From CAYWVR01 sp964461715 (GTDB lineage Bacteria > Planctomycetota > Phycisphaerae > FEN-1346), in contig CAYWVR010000019.1 of assembly GCA_964461715.1 (NCBI GenBank), forward strand, positions 1 through 64,000: a DNA stretch of 64,000 bases. Reading direction: 5' to 3'. Numbering within the stretch: position 1 is the first letter of the stretch; every line of letters begins with the position of its first letter. The position numbers and the translations under genes are program-made. Positions 9,273 to 18,575 of this stretch are shown piece by piece. The notes beneath the pieces were generated by a model. That model searched no databases, was not told the DNA's origin, and was given only the letters and a program-made list of their open reading frames with translations.

Positions 9273-10244
9273 TCACGCCCCGTCGTACCGGGCCAGCGTC
9301 TCCCGGGTCATCTCCCGAACCCGCGCGCGAAGCTCCGGCGGCGCGAGGACCTCGACGTGCGGCCCGTAGCCCAGGACCCACCAGACGATCTCGTCGAGGC
9401 CGTCGACCGTGGCCGTGAACGTGATCGACCCGTCGTCGTGCCAGCGGACGCGCTGCGTCGCGTGCCACGTCACCTCCGCCACGTTGGGCCCGACGAGGGG
9501 CGAGAATTTCATGGCCACGTCGTAGCGCGTGTCGCCCCGGATCATCCGCCAGGCGTAGCCGAGATGCTTTTCGAGGGTCAGGTCCTTCGGGCGTTTGAAG
9601 CGGCGGCCGGTCGAGGCGATCTCCTTGAAGCGGCCGAGCTTGAAGGTGCGAACGTCGCGGGTCCGGCTGCTGCGCCCGACGACGTACCAGGCCCGCTCGT
9701 GGAACATGAGCCAGTACGGATCGAGGCGCAGCCGGACCTGGCCGCCATCGTGGAAGCTGATGTAGACGCACTGAAGCGTCTCGTTCCGCACCAGCGCCCG
9801 CCGCACCCCCTCGTACGTCTGCTGGAGGGCGTTGTGGCGGGCCATCGGGCCCGGCCGCACCGCCATGTGCTGGACCAGCGAGCCGAGGGTGGCCCGAAGG
9901 CCCAGGGGCAGCGTGGACTCGATCTTGGCGGCGGCGTCGCGCGCGGGCTGAAACAGCGGCAACCGTCCCGTGCGGCCCAGCTCCGAGGCCATCAACACCA
10001 AGGCCAGGGCCTCGTCGACGTTCAGGTTCACGGGCGGCAGGAAGCCCGTCTCGTGGATGCGGTACCCGCCCGTCGCGCGGTCGAAGAAGAAGGGAATGCC
10101 GGCCTTCTCGATGGTCGCCAGGTCCCGGTAGACCGTTCGCCGCGACACCTCGCATTCGGCCGCCATCTCGTCGGCGTTGTAGAATCGCCGGCCTTGGAGC
10201 AGCGTGATGATCTTCAGGACGCGGTGCAGGCGGCTGATGTTCAC
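9273..10244 (-). CDS. WYL-domain transcriptional regulator
   Basis: A 323-residue regulator with a GTG start at 10244 preceded by GGAG (7-nt spacing). Residues 1-60 are a winged helix-turn-helix (HRVLKIITLLQGRRFYNADE, SRRTVYRDLATIEKAGIPFF). The middle holds the WYL domain with WYVVGRSSRTRDVRTFKLGR near residues 145-165, and the C-terminal extension ends in VWWVLGYGPHVEVLAP. WYL proteins bind ligands or nucleic acid and often control DNA-damage or defence genes. It is divergent from polX with 100 bp between the starts, so it may control polX-ligA, itself, or both. That link is inferred from position only. Confidence 0.88.
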   Translation of the reverse strand: MNISRLHRVLKIITLLQGRRFYNADEMAAECEVSRRTVYRDLATIEKAGIPFFFDRATGGYRIHETGFLPPVNLNVDEALALVLMASELGRTGRLPLFQPARDAAAKIESTLPLGLRATLGSLVQHMAVRPGPMARHNALQQTYEGVRRALVRNETLQCVYISFHDGGQVRLRLDPYWLMFHERAWYVVGRSSRTRDVRTFKLGRFKEIASTGRRFKRPKDLTLEKHLGYAWRMIRGDTRYDVAMKFSPLVGPNVAEVTWHATQRVRWHDDGSITFTATVDGLDEIVWWVLGYGPHVEVLAPPELRARVREMTRETLARYDGA

Positions 10245-10272
10245 GCGGGGTCTCCGAGGGCTCGACGGCGGC

Positions 10273-10278
10273 ACTATA
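10273..10278 (-). promoter_or_regulatory. -10 element of the WYL regulator
   Basis: The minus strand reads TATAGT, about 30 nt upstream of the GTG at 10244. No convincing -35 was found. Confidence 0.35.
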
Positions 10279-10310
10279 CTGGCGTCTTCGCGTGCTCGCA
10301 AGGGTCGGCA

Positions 10311-10319
10311 TGGTATAAT
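10311..10319 (+). promoter_or_regulatory. Extended -10 promoter of polX
   Basis: TGGTATAAT is a perfect -10 (10314-10319) with the TGn extension and no good -35. Transcription would start near 10326, giving a 19-nt leader with GGAGG before the polX ATG. Confidence 0.55.
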
Positions 10320-10344
10320 GCCACCTCTCCGCCGGAGGGCCGCC

Positions 10345-12069
10345 ATGCGCAACAGCCGGATTGCCGCCATCTTCCAGGAAATCGCCGACGTCCTCGAGCT
10401 CCAGGGCGGGAACCCGTTCCGCATCCGCTCGTATCGCCAAGGCGCCCGGACCGTGGCCGACCTGGCCGAGCCGCTGGCCGATTACGTCGAGGCGGGCAAG
10501 GACCCCTCGGACCTGCCGGGCATCGGCGAGAGTCTTGCCGAGCAGATTCACGAAATCCTCGAAACCGACACGTGCGCGCGGCTGGAGAATCTGCGCGGAG
10601 GCTTCCCGCCGCACCTGCGGGACCTGCTGAAGGTCAAGGGCCTGGGGCCGAAGAAGGTCAAGGCCCTGCACGACGCCCTCGGGATCGCGACGATCCCGGA
10701 CCTGAGAGCCGCCGCCGAGGCCGGTCGCATCCGCGACCTTCCGGGCATGGGCGCCAAGACCGAGGCGAACATCCTTCGGGCCCTGAAGACGCATCAGGCG
10801 GAGGCGGGCCGCATCTCCATCCGCACCGCCGCCGAGCAGGTCGAGGACCTCGGCCGCCATCTCGACGGCGTCACGGCCGTTTGCCGCTGGGTGCCTGCGG
10901 GCAGCTTCCGCCGCCGCCGCGAGACCATCGGCGACCTCGACGTGCTCGTGGAGGCCGACGATCGTGCGGCGGCGGTCGAGGGCATCGAGGCGTACGCGGC
11001 GGTGGAGGAGGTGGAGGCGCGGGGCGAAGAGAAGGTCGTCGCGCGGCTTGCCGGCGAGCTGGAGGTGGATTTCCGCTTCTTCCGGGACGAAGCCTTCGGG
11101 GCGGCCCAGATGTACTTCACCGGCTCCAAGGCCCACAACATTGCCCTGCGTAAGATCGCCCGCAAGCGCGGCTGGAAGCTGAACGAGTATGGCCTGTTCG
11201 ATGAGAACGAGAGGCGCCTCGCCGGCGCCGACGAGGCGGAGGTCTACGCCGCCCTCGACCTCCCGTGGGTCCCGCCCGAGCTGCGCGAGGATCGCGGGGA
11301 GTTGGGCGCGGCACGGGAGGGCCGCCTGCCGGCGCTCATCGAGGAGGGCGACCTGCGCGGCGAGCTTCACGCCCACACCCACGAGACCGACGGCCACCAG
11401 TCCCTCGAAGAAATGGTGGAAGGGGCCCGCAAGCGCGGGTATGAGTATCTCGCCGTCACCGACCACTCGCAGGCGGTGACCGTGGCCAAGGGCCTGGACG
11501 CGGATCGCCTCGCGGCCCACAGGGACCGGATCCGCGAGCTCGCGGAGAAGACGGACGACCTCCGGCTCCTGGCAGGCATCGAGGTGGACATCCTGAAGGA
11601 CGGGTCGCTGGACCTGCCGGAGAAGGTGCTCGAAGGCCTGGACTGGGTCGTCGCCAGCGTCCACAGCTTCTTCGAGCTTGCGGAGGCGGCAATGACGGAC
11701 CGGTTCGTGGCGGCGGCGGCGTCGGGCGTCGTGCATTGTTTGGGTCACCCGCGGGGACGGATCATCGGACGGCGCGAGCCGGTGGCCCTCGACCTGGGCC
11801 GTGTCTTCGAAGCCTGCGCCGAGCACGACGTGGCCGTCGAGATCAACGCTCATCCCGACCGGCTCGACCTGCCGGACGTCGACGCGCGCCGGGCGAAGGA
11901 GGCGGGCCTGAAGGTGGTCATCGCGACCGACGCCCACACGACGATCGATTACGATCTCGTCCGCTACGGCGTGTGGAACGCCCGCCGCGGGTGGATCGAG
12001 AAGTCGGACGTCCTCAACACCCTGAGCGCGAAGGCCCTCGCGAAGCACCTGGGCCTCGACCCCCCGTAG
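10345..12069 (+). CDS. polX: DNA polymerase X with PHP domain
   Basis: A 574-residue bacterial family-X polymerase, the usual length. The ATG at 10345 follows GGAGG (6-nt spacing). Residues 1-155 are the 8-kDa-like and HhH region (LPGIGESLAEQI, KVKGLGPKKVKAL, LPGMGAKTEANI). The polymerase palm has GSFRRRRETIGDLDVLVE with Asp197/Asp199 and a third acidic residue in ELEVDFRFF (Asp242). The C-terminal PHP phosphoesterase domain keeps its metal ligands: ELHAHTHETDG, VTDHS, GIEVDILKDG, VASVHS, HPRGRI, INAHPDRLDL and ATDAHT. These enzymes fill gaps in base-excision repair, and the PHP part acts as 3'-5' exonuclease or phosphatase. ligA follows 14 nt later in a likely repair operon. Confidence 0.97.
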   Translation: MRNSRIAAIFQEIADVLELQGGNPFRIRSYRQGARTVADLAEPLADYVEAGKDPSDLPGIGESLAEQIHEILETDTCARLENLRGGFPPHLRDLLKVKGLGPKKVKALHDALGIATIPDLRAAAEAGRIRDLPGMGAKTEANILRALKTHQAEAGRISIRTAAEQVEDLGRHLDGVTAVCRWVPAGSFRRRRETIGDLDVLVEADDRAAAVEGIEAYAAVEEVEARGEEKVVARLAGELEVDFRFFRDEAFGAAQMYFTGSKAHNIALRKIARKRGWKLNEYGLFDENERRLAGADEAEVYAALDLPWVPPELREDRGELGAAREGRLPALIEEGDLRGELHAHTHETDGHQSLEEMVEGARKRGYEYLAVTDHSQAVTVAKGLDADRLAAHRDRIRELAEKTDDLRLLAGIEVDILKDGSLDLPEKVLEGLDWVVASVHSFFELAEAAMTDRFVAAAASGVVHCLGHPRGRIIGRREPVALDLGRVFEACAEHDVAVEINAHPDRLDLPDVDARRAKEAGLKVVIATDAHTTIDYDLVRYGVWNARRGWIEKSDVLNTLSAKALAKHLGLDPP

Positions 12070-12083
12070 ACGGGAGAGCGACG

Positions 12084-14096
12084 ATGGAGAAGGAGAAGGC
12101 CAGGGAGCGGATCGAGGCGCTGCGCGACCGAATCCGCCACCACAACTACCGGTACTACGTCCTCGACGATCCGGAGATCGCCGACGCCGAGTACGACGAG
12201 CGGAAGGCCGAGCTCGAGGCGCTCGAGGCCGAGCATCCCGACCTCGTGACGCCCCTTTCGCCCACCCAGCGCGTGGGCGGCGAGCCGAGGGAGGGATTCG
12301 TCCCCGTCGAGCATCCCACGCCCATGCGGAGCCTCCAGTCGATCTCGAACGAGGACGCCATGCGACGGTTCTACGAGACGTGTCGCAAGGAGCTGGACGC
12401 CGGCGAGGTCCCCCTCGTGGCCGAGCCGAAGTACGACGGCGTCAGCGTCGAGCTGATCTACGCGGGCGGCCGCCTCGACACGGCGGCGACGCGCGGCGAC
12501 GGGACCACGGGGGAGGACATCACGGCCAACATCCGCACCATCCAGGAGGTGCCGCTCGTCCTGCGCTCGGACGGGGCCGAGGCGCCGGAGCGGCTGGTGG
12601 TGCGCGGCGAGGTGTACATGGAGAAGGGGGAGTTCGCGGACTTCAACCGCCGTCAGCAAGAGCAGGGAGAGAAGACCTTCGCCAATCCCCGTAACGCCGC
12701 CGCCGGGAGCCTGCGGCAACTGGACCCGAAGATCACGGCCCGGCGGCCACTGCGAGCCTTCTTCTGGGAGATCACGCCCGCCTCCTCGGCGCGGCCTGAG
12801 ACGCAGTGGGCGTGCCTGGAGACGATGCGGGAGATGGGCCTGAAGACGTGCCCCGAGTCCCGCCGGGTCGAATCGATCGAGGAGGCCGTCGCGTGGCACC
12901 GCGACCTGGCCGAGCGCCGCAACGACCTCGCCTACGAGATCGACGGCGCCGTCTTCAAGGTCGACCGCCTCGCGGACCACGAGACCCTCGGCGTCCGTGC
13001 CGCCAACCCGCGGTGGGCGGTGGCCTGGAAGTTCGAGGCCCGCCGCCGCACGGCCGTCATCCGCGACATCGTCGCCAGCGTCGGCCGCACGGGGGCCGTC
13101 ACGCCGGTGGCGGTGCTGGAGCCGGTCCAGATCGGCGGCGTGACCGTCACGAACGTCTCGCTCCACAACCAGGACGAGATCGACCGCAAGGACATCCGCA
13201 TCGGCGACACGGTCCTTGTGGAGCGGGCCGGCGACGTCATCCCCCATGTCGTCAAGGTCATCGAGGAGAAGCGGCCGGACGGTGCCGAGGCGTACCGTCT
13301 GCCCGACGTCTGCCCGGCGTGCGGCGAGCCCGTCACGAAGCCGGAGGGCGAAGCCGTCACGCGGTGCACGAACGTCTCCTGTCCCGCCCAGATCAAGGGC
13401 AGCATCAAGCACTGGGGCTCGAAGCAGGCCACCGACATCGACGGCCTCGGCGAGAAGCTCGTCGACCAGCTCGTCGAGAAGGAGTTGGTCAAGGACCTCG
13501 CGGACCTTTACGACTTGGAGAAGGACAAAGTGGCGGGCCTGGAGCGCATGGCCGAGAAGAGCGCCGAGAACCTGATCGCCCAGATCGAGGGCTCGAAGGA
13601 GGCGTCCCTGCCGCGCGTCATCCACGGCCTGGGCATCCGGCACGTGGGGCGGGCCTTGGCCGACACGCTGGCCGAGGCGTTCGGGTCCTTGGGGGCGTTG
13701 GCCGAGGCCGACGAGGACCGGCTCCTGGAGGTCCCCGACGTGGGTCCCGAGGTCGCCGCCGGTCTCCGCGACTGGTTCGAGAACCCCGCGAACCGGAAAC
13801 TGATCGACCGGTTGCGTGAGCGCGGCATCGACCCGAAGATGGAGAAGGCGGCCCGGGAAGGGCCGCTCGAGGGCAAGACCGTCGTCGTCACAGGCGAGCT
13901 CGAATCCATGACCCGCGACGAGGTGAAGGAAGCCATCCGCCAAGCGGGAGGCAAGGCCACCGGCAGCGTGTCCTCGAATACCGATTACCTCGTCGTTGGC
14001 GCCGATCCGGGCGCCTCGAAGACCCGGGCCGCCGAGAAGCACGCGACGACGACGATCGACGAGCAGGCGTTCCTCAGGCTCCTCGGCAAAGCGTAA
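12084..14096 (+). CDS. ligA: NAD-dependent DNA ligase
   Basis: A 670-residue enzyme that seals nicks in DNA using NAD+. The start at 12084 follows GGGAG. Domain order is complete: Ia domain (HNYRYYVLDDPEIADAEYDE), adenylation domain with AEPKYDGVSVEL (nucleophile Lys116), OB fold, a four-cysteine zinc finger (CPACGEPV...CTNVSCPAQI), tandem HhH motifs (IHGLGIRHVGRAL, VPDVGPEVAAGL) and a C-terminal BRCT domain (LEGKTVVVTGELESMTRDEV). It sits between polX and a 2-hydroxyacid dehydrogenase, transcribed in one direction with short gaps. Cotranscription with polX would deliver gap filling and ligation together. Confidence 0.98.
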   Translation: MEKEKARERIEALRDRIRHHNYRYYVLDDPEIADAEYDERKAELEALEAEHPDLVTPLSPTQRVGGEPREGFVPVEHPTPMRSLQSISNEDAMRRFYETCRKELDAGEVPLVAEPKYDGVSVELIYAGGRLDTAATRGDGTTGEDITANIRTIQEVPLVLRSDGAEAPERLVVRGEVYMEKGEFADFNRRQQEQGEKTFANPRNAAAGSLRQLDPKITARRPLRAFFWEITPASSARPETQWACLETMREMGLKTCPESRRVESIEEAVAWHRDLAERRNDLAYEIDGAVFKVDRLADHETLGVRAANPRWAVAWKFEARRRTAVIRDIVASVGRTGAVTPVAVLEPVQIGGVTVTNVSLHNQDEIDRKDIRIGDTVLVERAGDVIPHVVKVIEEKRPDGAEAYRLPDVCPACGEPVTKPEGEAVTRCTNVSCPAQIKGSIKHWGSKQATDIDGLGEKLVDQLVEKELVKDLADLYDLEKDKVAGLERMAEKSAENLIAQIEGSKEASLPRVIHGLGIRHVGRALADTLAEAFGSLGALAEADEDRLLEVPDVGPEVAAGLRDWFENPANRKLIDRLRERGIDPKMEKAAREGPLEGKTVVVTGELESMTRDEVKEAIRQAGGKATGSVSSNTDYLVVGADPGASKTRAAEKHATTTIDEQAFLRLLGKA

Positions 14097-14106
14097 AGGA
14101 ATCCCC

Positions 14107-15135
14107 ATGTCCGATGCCACCTGCCTTTTCGTCGAGGTCGAGCCCTGGGAGGCCGACCGCATCCAGGACCGGTGCCGCGCCTGCGAGGGCCTGATCACGC
14201 GCGAGGGCACGCTCCAGGACGTCGAGCTGGACGACGCCGCCGGCATCACGGTCCTCTCGCCCTTCATCTACAGTGACGTCAACGCCGAGCAGCTCGACCG
14301 CCTGCCCGACCTGAAACTCGTCGCCACCCGTTCCACCGGCTATGACCACGTCGACACCGACGCGTGCCGCGCACGCGGAATCACCGTCTCAAACGTGCCG
14401 ACGTACGGGGCGAACACGGTGGCCGAGCACACGTTCGCCCTGCTGCTGGCGCTCACGCGCCGCGTTCACAAGGCGTACGAGCAGACGGTGCGCGGCAAGT
14501 TCTCGATCGGGAACCTGCGGGGCATCGACCTGAGGGACCGGACGCTGGGGGTCGTGGGGACCGGCTCGATCGGGACGCACGTGGTGCGCATCGCCCTGGG
14601 CTTCCAGATGCGGGTCCTGGCCTACGACGTCCAGCCGGTGCACCACATGGCGGACGCCCTGGGGTTCCGGTACGTGGACTTCGAGACGCTGCTGGCCGAG
14701 TCCGACATCGTCACGCTGCACGCCCCGTACCTCGAGTCGACGCACCACATGATCGACGCCGAGGCGATCGCGAAGATGAAGGAGGGGGCGATCCTCATCA
14801 ACACGGCCCGCGGCGCCCTCGTCGAGACCGAGGCCCTGGTCGAGGCCCTCCGCTCGGGCAAACTCGGCGGGGCGGGTCTCGACGTGCTGGAGGACGAGGC
14901 GGTCATCATGGAGGAGGGCGAAATGCTCTCCCGCCGCTACGACGAGGAGGCCCTCCAGTCCATCGTCCAGAACACGATTCTGCTGCGGATGGACCAGGTC
15001 ATCATCACCCCCCACATCGCCTTCAACAGCGAGGAAGCGCTCAACAAGATCCTCGATACGACGGTCGGGAATATCGAGGCGTACCTGGCCGACCGGGCCC
15101 GAAACGTGGTTGCGGGGCCGGAGGGGGAGGGCTAG
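14107..15135 (+). CDS. D-2-hydroxyacid dehydrogenase (D-lactate dehydrogenase-like)
   Basis: A 342-residue NAD-dependent dehydrogenase; the start at 14107 follows AAAGGA. It has the family pattern: LVATRSTGYDHVD, NVPTYGANTVAEHTFAL, NAD-binding GVVGTGSIGTHV, catalytic Arg in INTARGALVETEAL, Glu in LDVLEDE and His in ITPHIAFNSEEAL. The HIAFNSEEAL ending and the spacing are most like fermentative D-lactate dehydrogenases, though other 2-keto acids are possible. It is the last gene of the apparent polX-ligA run, 10 nt downstream of ligA, with no obvious functional link to repair. Confidence 0.92.
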   Translation: MSDATCLFVEVEPWEADRIQDRCRACEGLITREGTLQDVELDDAAGITVLSPFIYSDVNAEQLDRLPDLKLVATRSTGYDHVDTDACRARGITVSNVPTYGANTVAEHTFALLLALTRRVHKAYEQTVRGKFSIGNLRGIDLRDRTLGVVGTGSIGTHVVRIALGFQMRVLAYDVQPVHHMADALGFRYVDFETLLAESDIVTLHAPYLESTHHMIDAEAIAKMKEGAILINTARGALVETEALVEALRSGKLGGAGLDVLEDEAVIMEEGEMLSRRYDEEALQSIVQNTILLRMDQVIITPHIAFNSEEALNKILDTTVGNIEAYLADRARNVVAGPEGEG

Positions 15136-15210
15136 GCCCCAAGAAGTGGTATTTCCTGCCGCCACCCTATCCTATATGTGGTAGAGCCCGACACTTTTCC
15201 CGCTTTTTCG

Positions 15211-15238
15211 TTCCCACGCATACGCTCGGCGATATAAT
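15211..15238 (+). promoter_or_regulatory. Promoter of the site-2 protease gene
   Basis: TTCCCA (15211-15216), 16-bp spacer, perfect TATAAT (15233-15238). The predicted leader is about 33 nt and contains AAGGAG before the ATG at 15277. Confidence 0.55.
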
Positions 15239-15276
15239 GGATTTCGCGAGCTTGGCCCACCCAAGGAGTGTTACCC

Positions 15277-16557
15277 ATGGCCCGTGGCTTCTCGAGCGGA
15301 TGGAAGATCGCCACGATCTTCGGGCTCACCATCCGCATCCATCCCTCCTGGCTGCTGATCTTCTTTCTGCTTTGGTTCAGCCTCGCCACCTACATCTTGC
15401 CCATGAGCGACATCAGCGGCACAGGATACTGGTGGGAGGGCCACGCCCGCATTCAGGAGTACCACAAGAACCATCCCGACGCCTCCGATACCCAAGTCCT
15501 GGAGGCCCTTATGACGTGGCCCCAGTGGCATTACTGGGTCCTGGCCTTCGTGGGGACGATCGGCCTGTTCGTCTGCGTCCTGGCTCACGAGATGAGCCAC
15601 AGCCTGGTGGCCCGGGCGGGGGGCATCCCCGTCGAGGGCATCACGCTCTTCATCTTCGGGGGCGTTTCGAGCCTCAAGGAGGAGGCGAACGACCCGAATA
15701 CCGAGCTCAAGGTGGCCCTCGCCGGGCCCCTGGTGAGCCTCCTCATCGGCGGGGGGTGCTTTGCCGCGTTCTTCCTGGTGCCTGGTCTTTCGGCCCAGGC
15801 GGCGGCTCTGGTCCTTTACTTCGCGGTGATCAACACGCTCCTGGCCGCGTTCAACATGCTGCCGGGCTTCCCGCTGGACGGCGGACGGGTGCTGCGGGCG
15901 ATCCTCTGGAAGATGAGCGGCAGCCTGCGCGACGCGACGGCCAAGGCGGCCCGGGCCGGGCGCGGCCTGGGGACGGGCATGATCGTCGTGGGCGTGGGGC
16001 TGGCGATCGTCCAGTGGACCTTCGGGCCCCTGTGGCTCGCGTTTATCGGCCTTTTCCTCCGCTACGCCGCCCAGTCGGCCTACCAGCAGATGGCCATCCG
16101 CGAGGCCCTCCAGGGCCTCAAGGTGCAGGACGTCCTGAAGGAGGAGGTCGTGACGGTCGAGCCGGACCTGACGATCGCCGACCTCGTCGACAACTACTTC
16201 TACAAGCACCGCTTCCGCAGCTTCCCGGTCCTGACGGACGGGGAGTTTGTGGGCATGATCAGCCTCAAGGACGTGCAGGGCGTGCCCCGGGCCCAGTGGG
16301 ACAACACGCCCGTCCGCGACGTCATGCACCAGGTGGCCGAGGAGAACCGGGTCCACCGCGACGACGACCTCATCAGCGTCTTCCGCAAGATGATGAGCGA
16401 GGAAAAGGGACACCTGCCCGTCGTCGACGGTGATCGCCTCTCCGGGATCGTGACGCGCCACGACATCATGAGCCTGCTTCAAATCCGGACGGATCTGGGA
16501 GAGGACCTGCCCGGTCCGCTCGAGGCGAGGCCCCGGGACCAACAGGTCCAAGGGTGA
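15277..16557 (+). CDS. Site-2-type membrane metalloprotease (M50) with tandem CBS domains
   Basis: A 426-residue membrane protein. The first TM helix follows IRIHPSWLLIFFLLW. The zinc-protease motif LAHEMSHSLVA (HExxH, residues 104-108) lies in a later helix, and the second signature FNMLPGFPLDGGRVLRA supplies the third ligand (Asp201). Residues about 275-400 are two CBS domains (DVLKEEVVTVEPDLTIADLV; PVRDVMHQVAEENRVHRDD) that usually bind adenine nucleotides. CBS-containing M50 proteases (SpoIVFB/Rip3-like) cut membrane-bound substrates such as anti-sigma factors. The substrate is unknown; no anti-sigma gene is adjacent. The next gene overlaps its stop in a GTGA arrangement. Confidence 0.93.
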   Translation: MARGFSSGWKIATIFGLTIRIHPSWLLIFFLLWFSLATYILPMSDISGTGYWWEGHARIQEYHKNHPDASDTQVLEALMTWPQWHYWVLAFVGTIGLFVCVLAHEMSHSLVARAGGIPVEGITLFIFGGVSSLKEEANDPNTELKVALAGPLVSLLIGGGCFAAFFLVPGLSAQAAALVLYFAVINTLLAAFNMLPGFPLDGGRVLRAILWKMSGSLRDATAKAARAGRGLGTGMIVVGVGLAIVQWTFGPLWLAFIGLFLRYAAQSAYQQMAIREALQGLKVQDVLKEEVVTVEPDLTIADLVDNYFYKHRFRSFPVLTDGEFVGMISLKDVQGVPRAQWDNTPVRDVMHQVAEENRVHRDDDLISVFRKMMSEEKGHLPVVDGDRLSGIVTRHDIMSLLQIRTDLGEDLPGPLEARPRDQQVQG

Positions 16558-17615
16558 AGGAGACCCACGCTGACGGCATGACCCATGGCCAACCACACCG
16601 CGCAGACCTCTGGACGCCGGCCGAGGACGGGGCCGTCGACTGCTTTCTTTGCGCCCATCGTTGCCACGTCGCTCCCGGACGCACCGGCGTCTGCCAGGTC
16701 CGACGCAACGACGACGGCACGCTGGTGACGCGGGTGTGGGGGCGGGTGATCGCGCGGCACGTGGACCCGATCGAGAAGAAGCCGCTTTACCATTTCCTCC
16801 CCGGCACGAAGGCCTACTCCGTCGCCACCGTCGGGTGCAACTTCCAGTGCGGATTCTGCCAGAACTGGCAGATCTCCCAGTTTCCGCGGACGGCCGGGGG
16901 CGGGGCCATGCCCGGAGAATGGGCGGAGCCCGAGGAGATCGTCGCCGCCGCCAAGCGGGCCGGCTGCGCCTCCCTTTCCTATACCTACACCGAGCCGACC
17001 ATCTTCTTCGAGTACGCCCGGGACTGCGGCACGCTGGCCCGCGAGCAGGGCCTGGCGAACACCTTCGTCACCAACGGCTACGCCACTCCCGAGGCCGTCG
17101 AGGCCATGGCCGGATGGCTTGACGCCGCCAACGTCGACCTCAAGGCTTGGCATGACGCGTTCTACCAGGACCTTTGCAAGGCCCGCCTCGAGCCCGTCAA
17201 GGAGACGATCCGCGCGATGCACGACGCGGGCCTCCACGTTGAGGTCACGACGCTCCTCGTGACGGGCCAGAACGACACGATCGAGGACCTGCGGGGCATC
17301 GCCGAGTTCCTGGCGGGTGTGTCGCCGGACCTTGTGTGGCACGTATCGCGTTTCCATCCGGACTTTGAGATGACCGACGGGAAGGCGACGCCCGTCGAGA
17401 CGGTCCGGCTGGCGGTGGAGGTGGGGCGGCAGGCGGGCCTGCGGTACGTTTACGCGGGCAACGTCCTGCCCGGCCAGATCGACGGCACCGGCGACACGGT
17501 CTGCCCGTCGTGCGGCGAGGTTGTCATCGAGCGCGTCGGTTTCGGGGCGCGGAGGAAGAACCTGCGGGGCGCGGCGTGCGGAAGCTGCGGCACGGCGCTC
17601 CCGATCATCGTCTAA
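16554..17615 (+). CDS. amrS: AmmeMemoRadiSam-type radical SAM enzyme
   Basis: A 353-residue protein if started at the GTG at 16554, which overlaps the previous stop as GTGA; an ATG at 16578 is the alternative and neither has an ideal ribosome binding site. N-terminal cysteines CFLCAHRCHVAPGRTGVCQV precede the radical SAM motif CNFQCGFC (CxxxCxxC), then SYTYTEPTIFFEYARD and a C-terminal CPSCGEV...CGSCGTAL zinc-finger-like pair. This is the AmrS branch related to pyruvate-formate-lyase activating enzymes. The usual partners (Memo-like and AMMECR1-like proteins) are not in the window. The exact reaction of the family is not settled. Confidence 0.88.
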   Translation: MKETHADGMTHGQPHRADLWTPAEDGAVDCFLCAHRCHVAPGRTGVCQVRRNDDGTLVTRVWGRVIARHVDPIEKKPLYHFLPGTKAYSVATVGCNFQCGFCQNWQISQFPRTAGGGAMPGEWAEPEEIVAAAKRAGCASLSYTYTEPTIFFEYARDCGTLAREQGLANTFVTNGYATPEAVEAMAGWLDAANVDLKAWHDAFYQDLCKARLEPVKETIRAMHDAGLHVEVTTLLVTGQNDTIEDLRGIAEFLAGVSPDLVWHVSRFHPDFEMTDGKATPVETVRLAVEVGRQAGLRYVYAGNVLPGQIDGTGDTVCPSCGEVVIERVGFGARRKNLRGAACGSCGTALPIIV

Positions 17616-17656
17616 CCGGGTGCGTCGGGCACGCCCGGTGCCCAAAGGAGGCAACG

Positions 17657-18556
17657 ATGGCCAAGAAGCGTACGAAGGTGGGCTTTATCGGGCTGGGCAT
17701 GATGGGCGAGCCGATGGCCGAGCGCATCCTGGAGGCCGGGTATCCGCTGGCCGTCTGGAACCGCACCGCCGACAAGGCCACACCGCTGGCCGCCGCCGGC
17801 GCACGCAAGGCCACCACCCCCGCCACCGCCGCCAAGAGCGCCGACTTCGTCTTCGTCATGGTCGCCGACGATGCCGCCCTCGATGCCGTCCTCTTCGGCG
17901 AGGACGGGGTGACGCGCGGCATGAAGCGGCGGAGCGTGCTCGTCAACTGCTCGACCACCAGCCCCGGCATGAGCTATCGGGCGGCCACAGCCCTGCGGAG
18001 CATCGGCATCAAGTACCTCGAAGCCGCCGTCATGTGGAGCGTTCCCGCGGCCCGCGAGGGCAAGCTCCAGATTCTCGTCGGTGGCCATCGCGACGACTTC
18101 GCCAAGGCGAAGGGTCTGCTGGAGGTCCTTGGAAAGGACATCCATTACATCGGCGACATTGCCAAGGGCGCCACCATGAAGCTCATCTGCAACCTCATGG
18201 TGGGGGGCATGATGCAGCTCTTTGCCGAGTTCTTCGCCCTGGGACGCAAAGCGGGCATCCCCTTCGAGACGATGATGGAGGTGCTGCACGCGGGGCCCGT
18301 CGAATCGCCCATCTACCGCTTCGGCGAGCAGGCCGTCGTCAACCCCGGCGGCCGGACGAACTTCTACCTCAAGCACATGCTCAAGGACCTGAACATGGCC
18401 GCCGACCTCGGACGCCAGTACGACGTACCCCTGCCCCTGACGGCCCAGGTCCGCCAGGTTCTCGCCAGCGCCAAGAACCTCGGCCGCGCCGACGACGACT
18501 TCACCGTGCTCCTGGACGTCATGGCCGCCTGGAGCGGCGTGGCGATGCGAGGCTGA
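17657..18556 (+). CDS. 3-hydroxyisobutyrate dehydrogenase-family oxidoreductase
   Basis: A 299-residue beta-hydroxyacid dehydrogenase; the start at 17657 follows AAAGGAGG. The Rossmann motif is GFIGLGMMGEPMAERIL. The substrate-binding segment is VNCSTTSPGMSYRAA and the catalytic Lys lies in GATMKLICNLMVGG. Length and motifs fit the family that contains 3-hydroxyisobutyrate, tartronate-semialdehyde and glyoxylate/succinic-semialdehyde reductases; MWSVPAAREGKLQILVGG resembles the last group. The exact substrate cannot be fixed. It converges with the gene ending at 18576, only 19 nt away and without a clear terminator. Confidence 0.9.
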   Translation: MAKKRTKVGFIGLGMMGEPMAERILEAGYPLAVWNRTADKATPLAAAGARKATTPATAAKSADFVFVMVADDAALDAVLFGEDGVTRGMKRRSVLVNCSTTSPGMSYRAATALRSIGIKYLEAAVMWSVPAAREGKLQILVGGHRDDFAKAKGLLEVLGKDIHYIGDIAKGATMKLICNLMVGGMMQLFAEFFALGRKAGIPFETMMEVLHAGPVESPIYRFGEQAVVNPGGRTNFYLKHMLKDLNMAADLGRQYDVPLPLTAQVRQVLASAKNLGRADDDFTVLLDVMAAWSGVAMRG

Positions 18557-18575
18557 GCTGAGAGGGAGGAGGACG

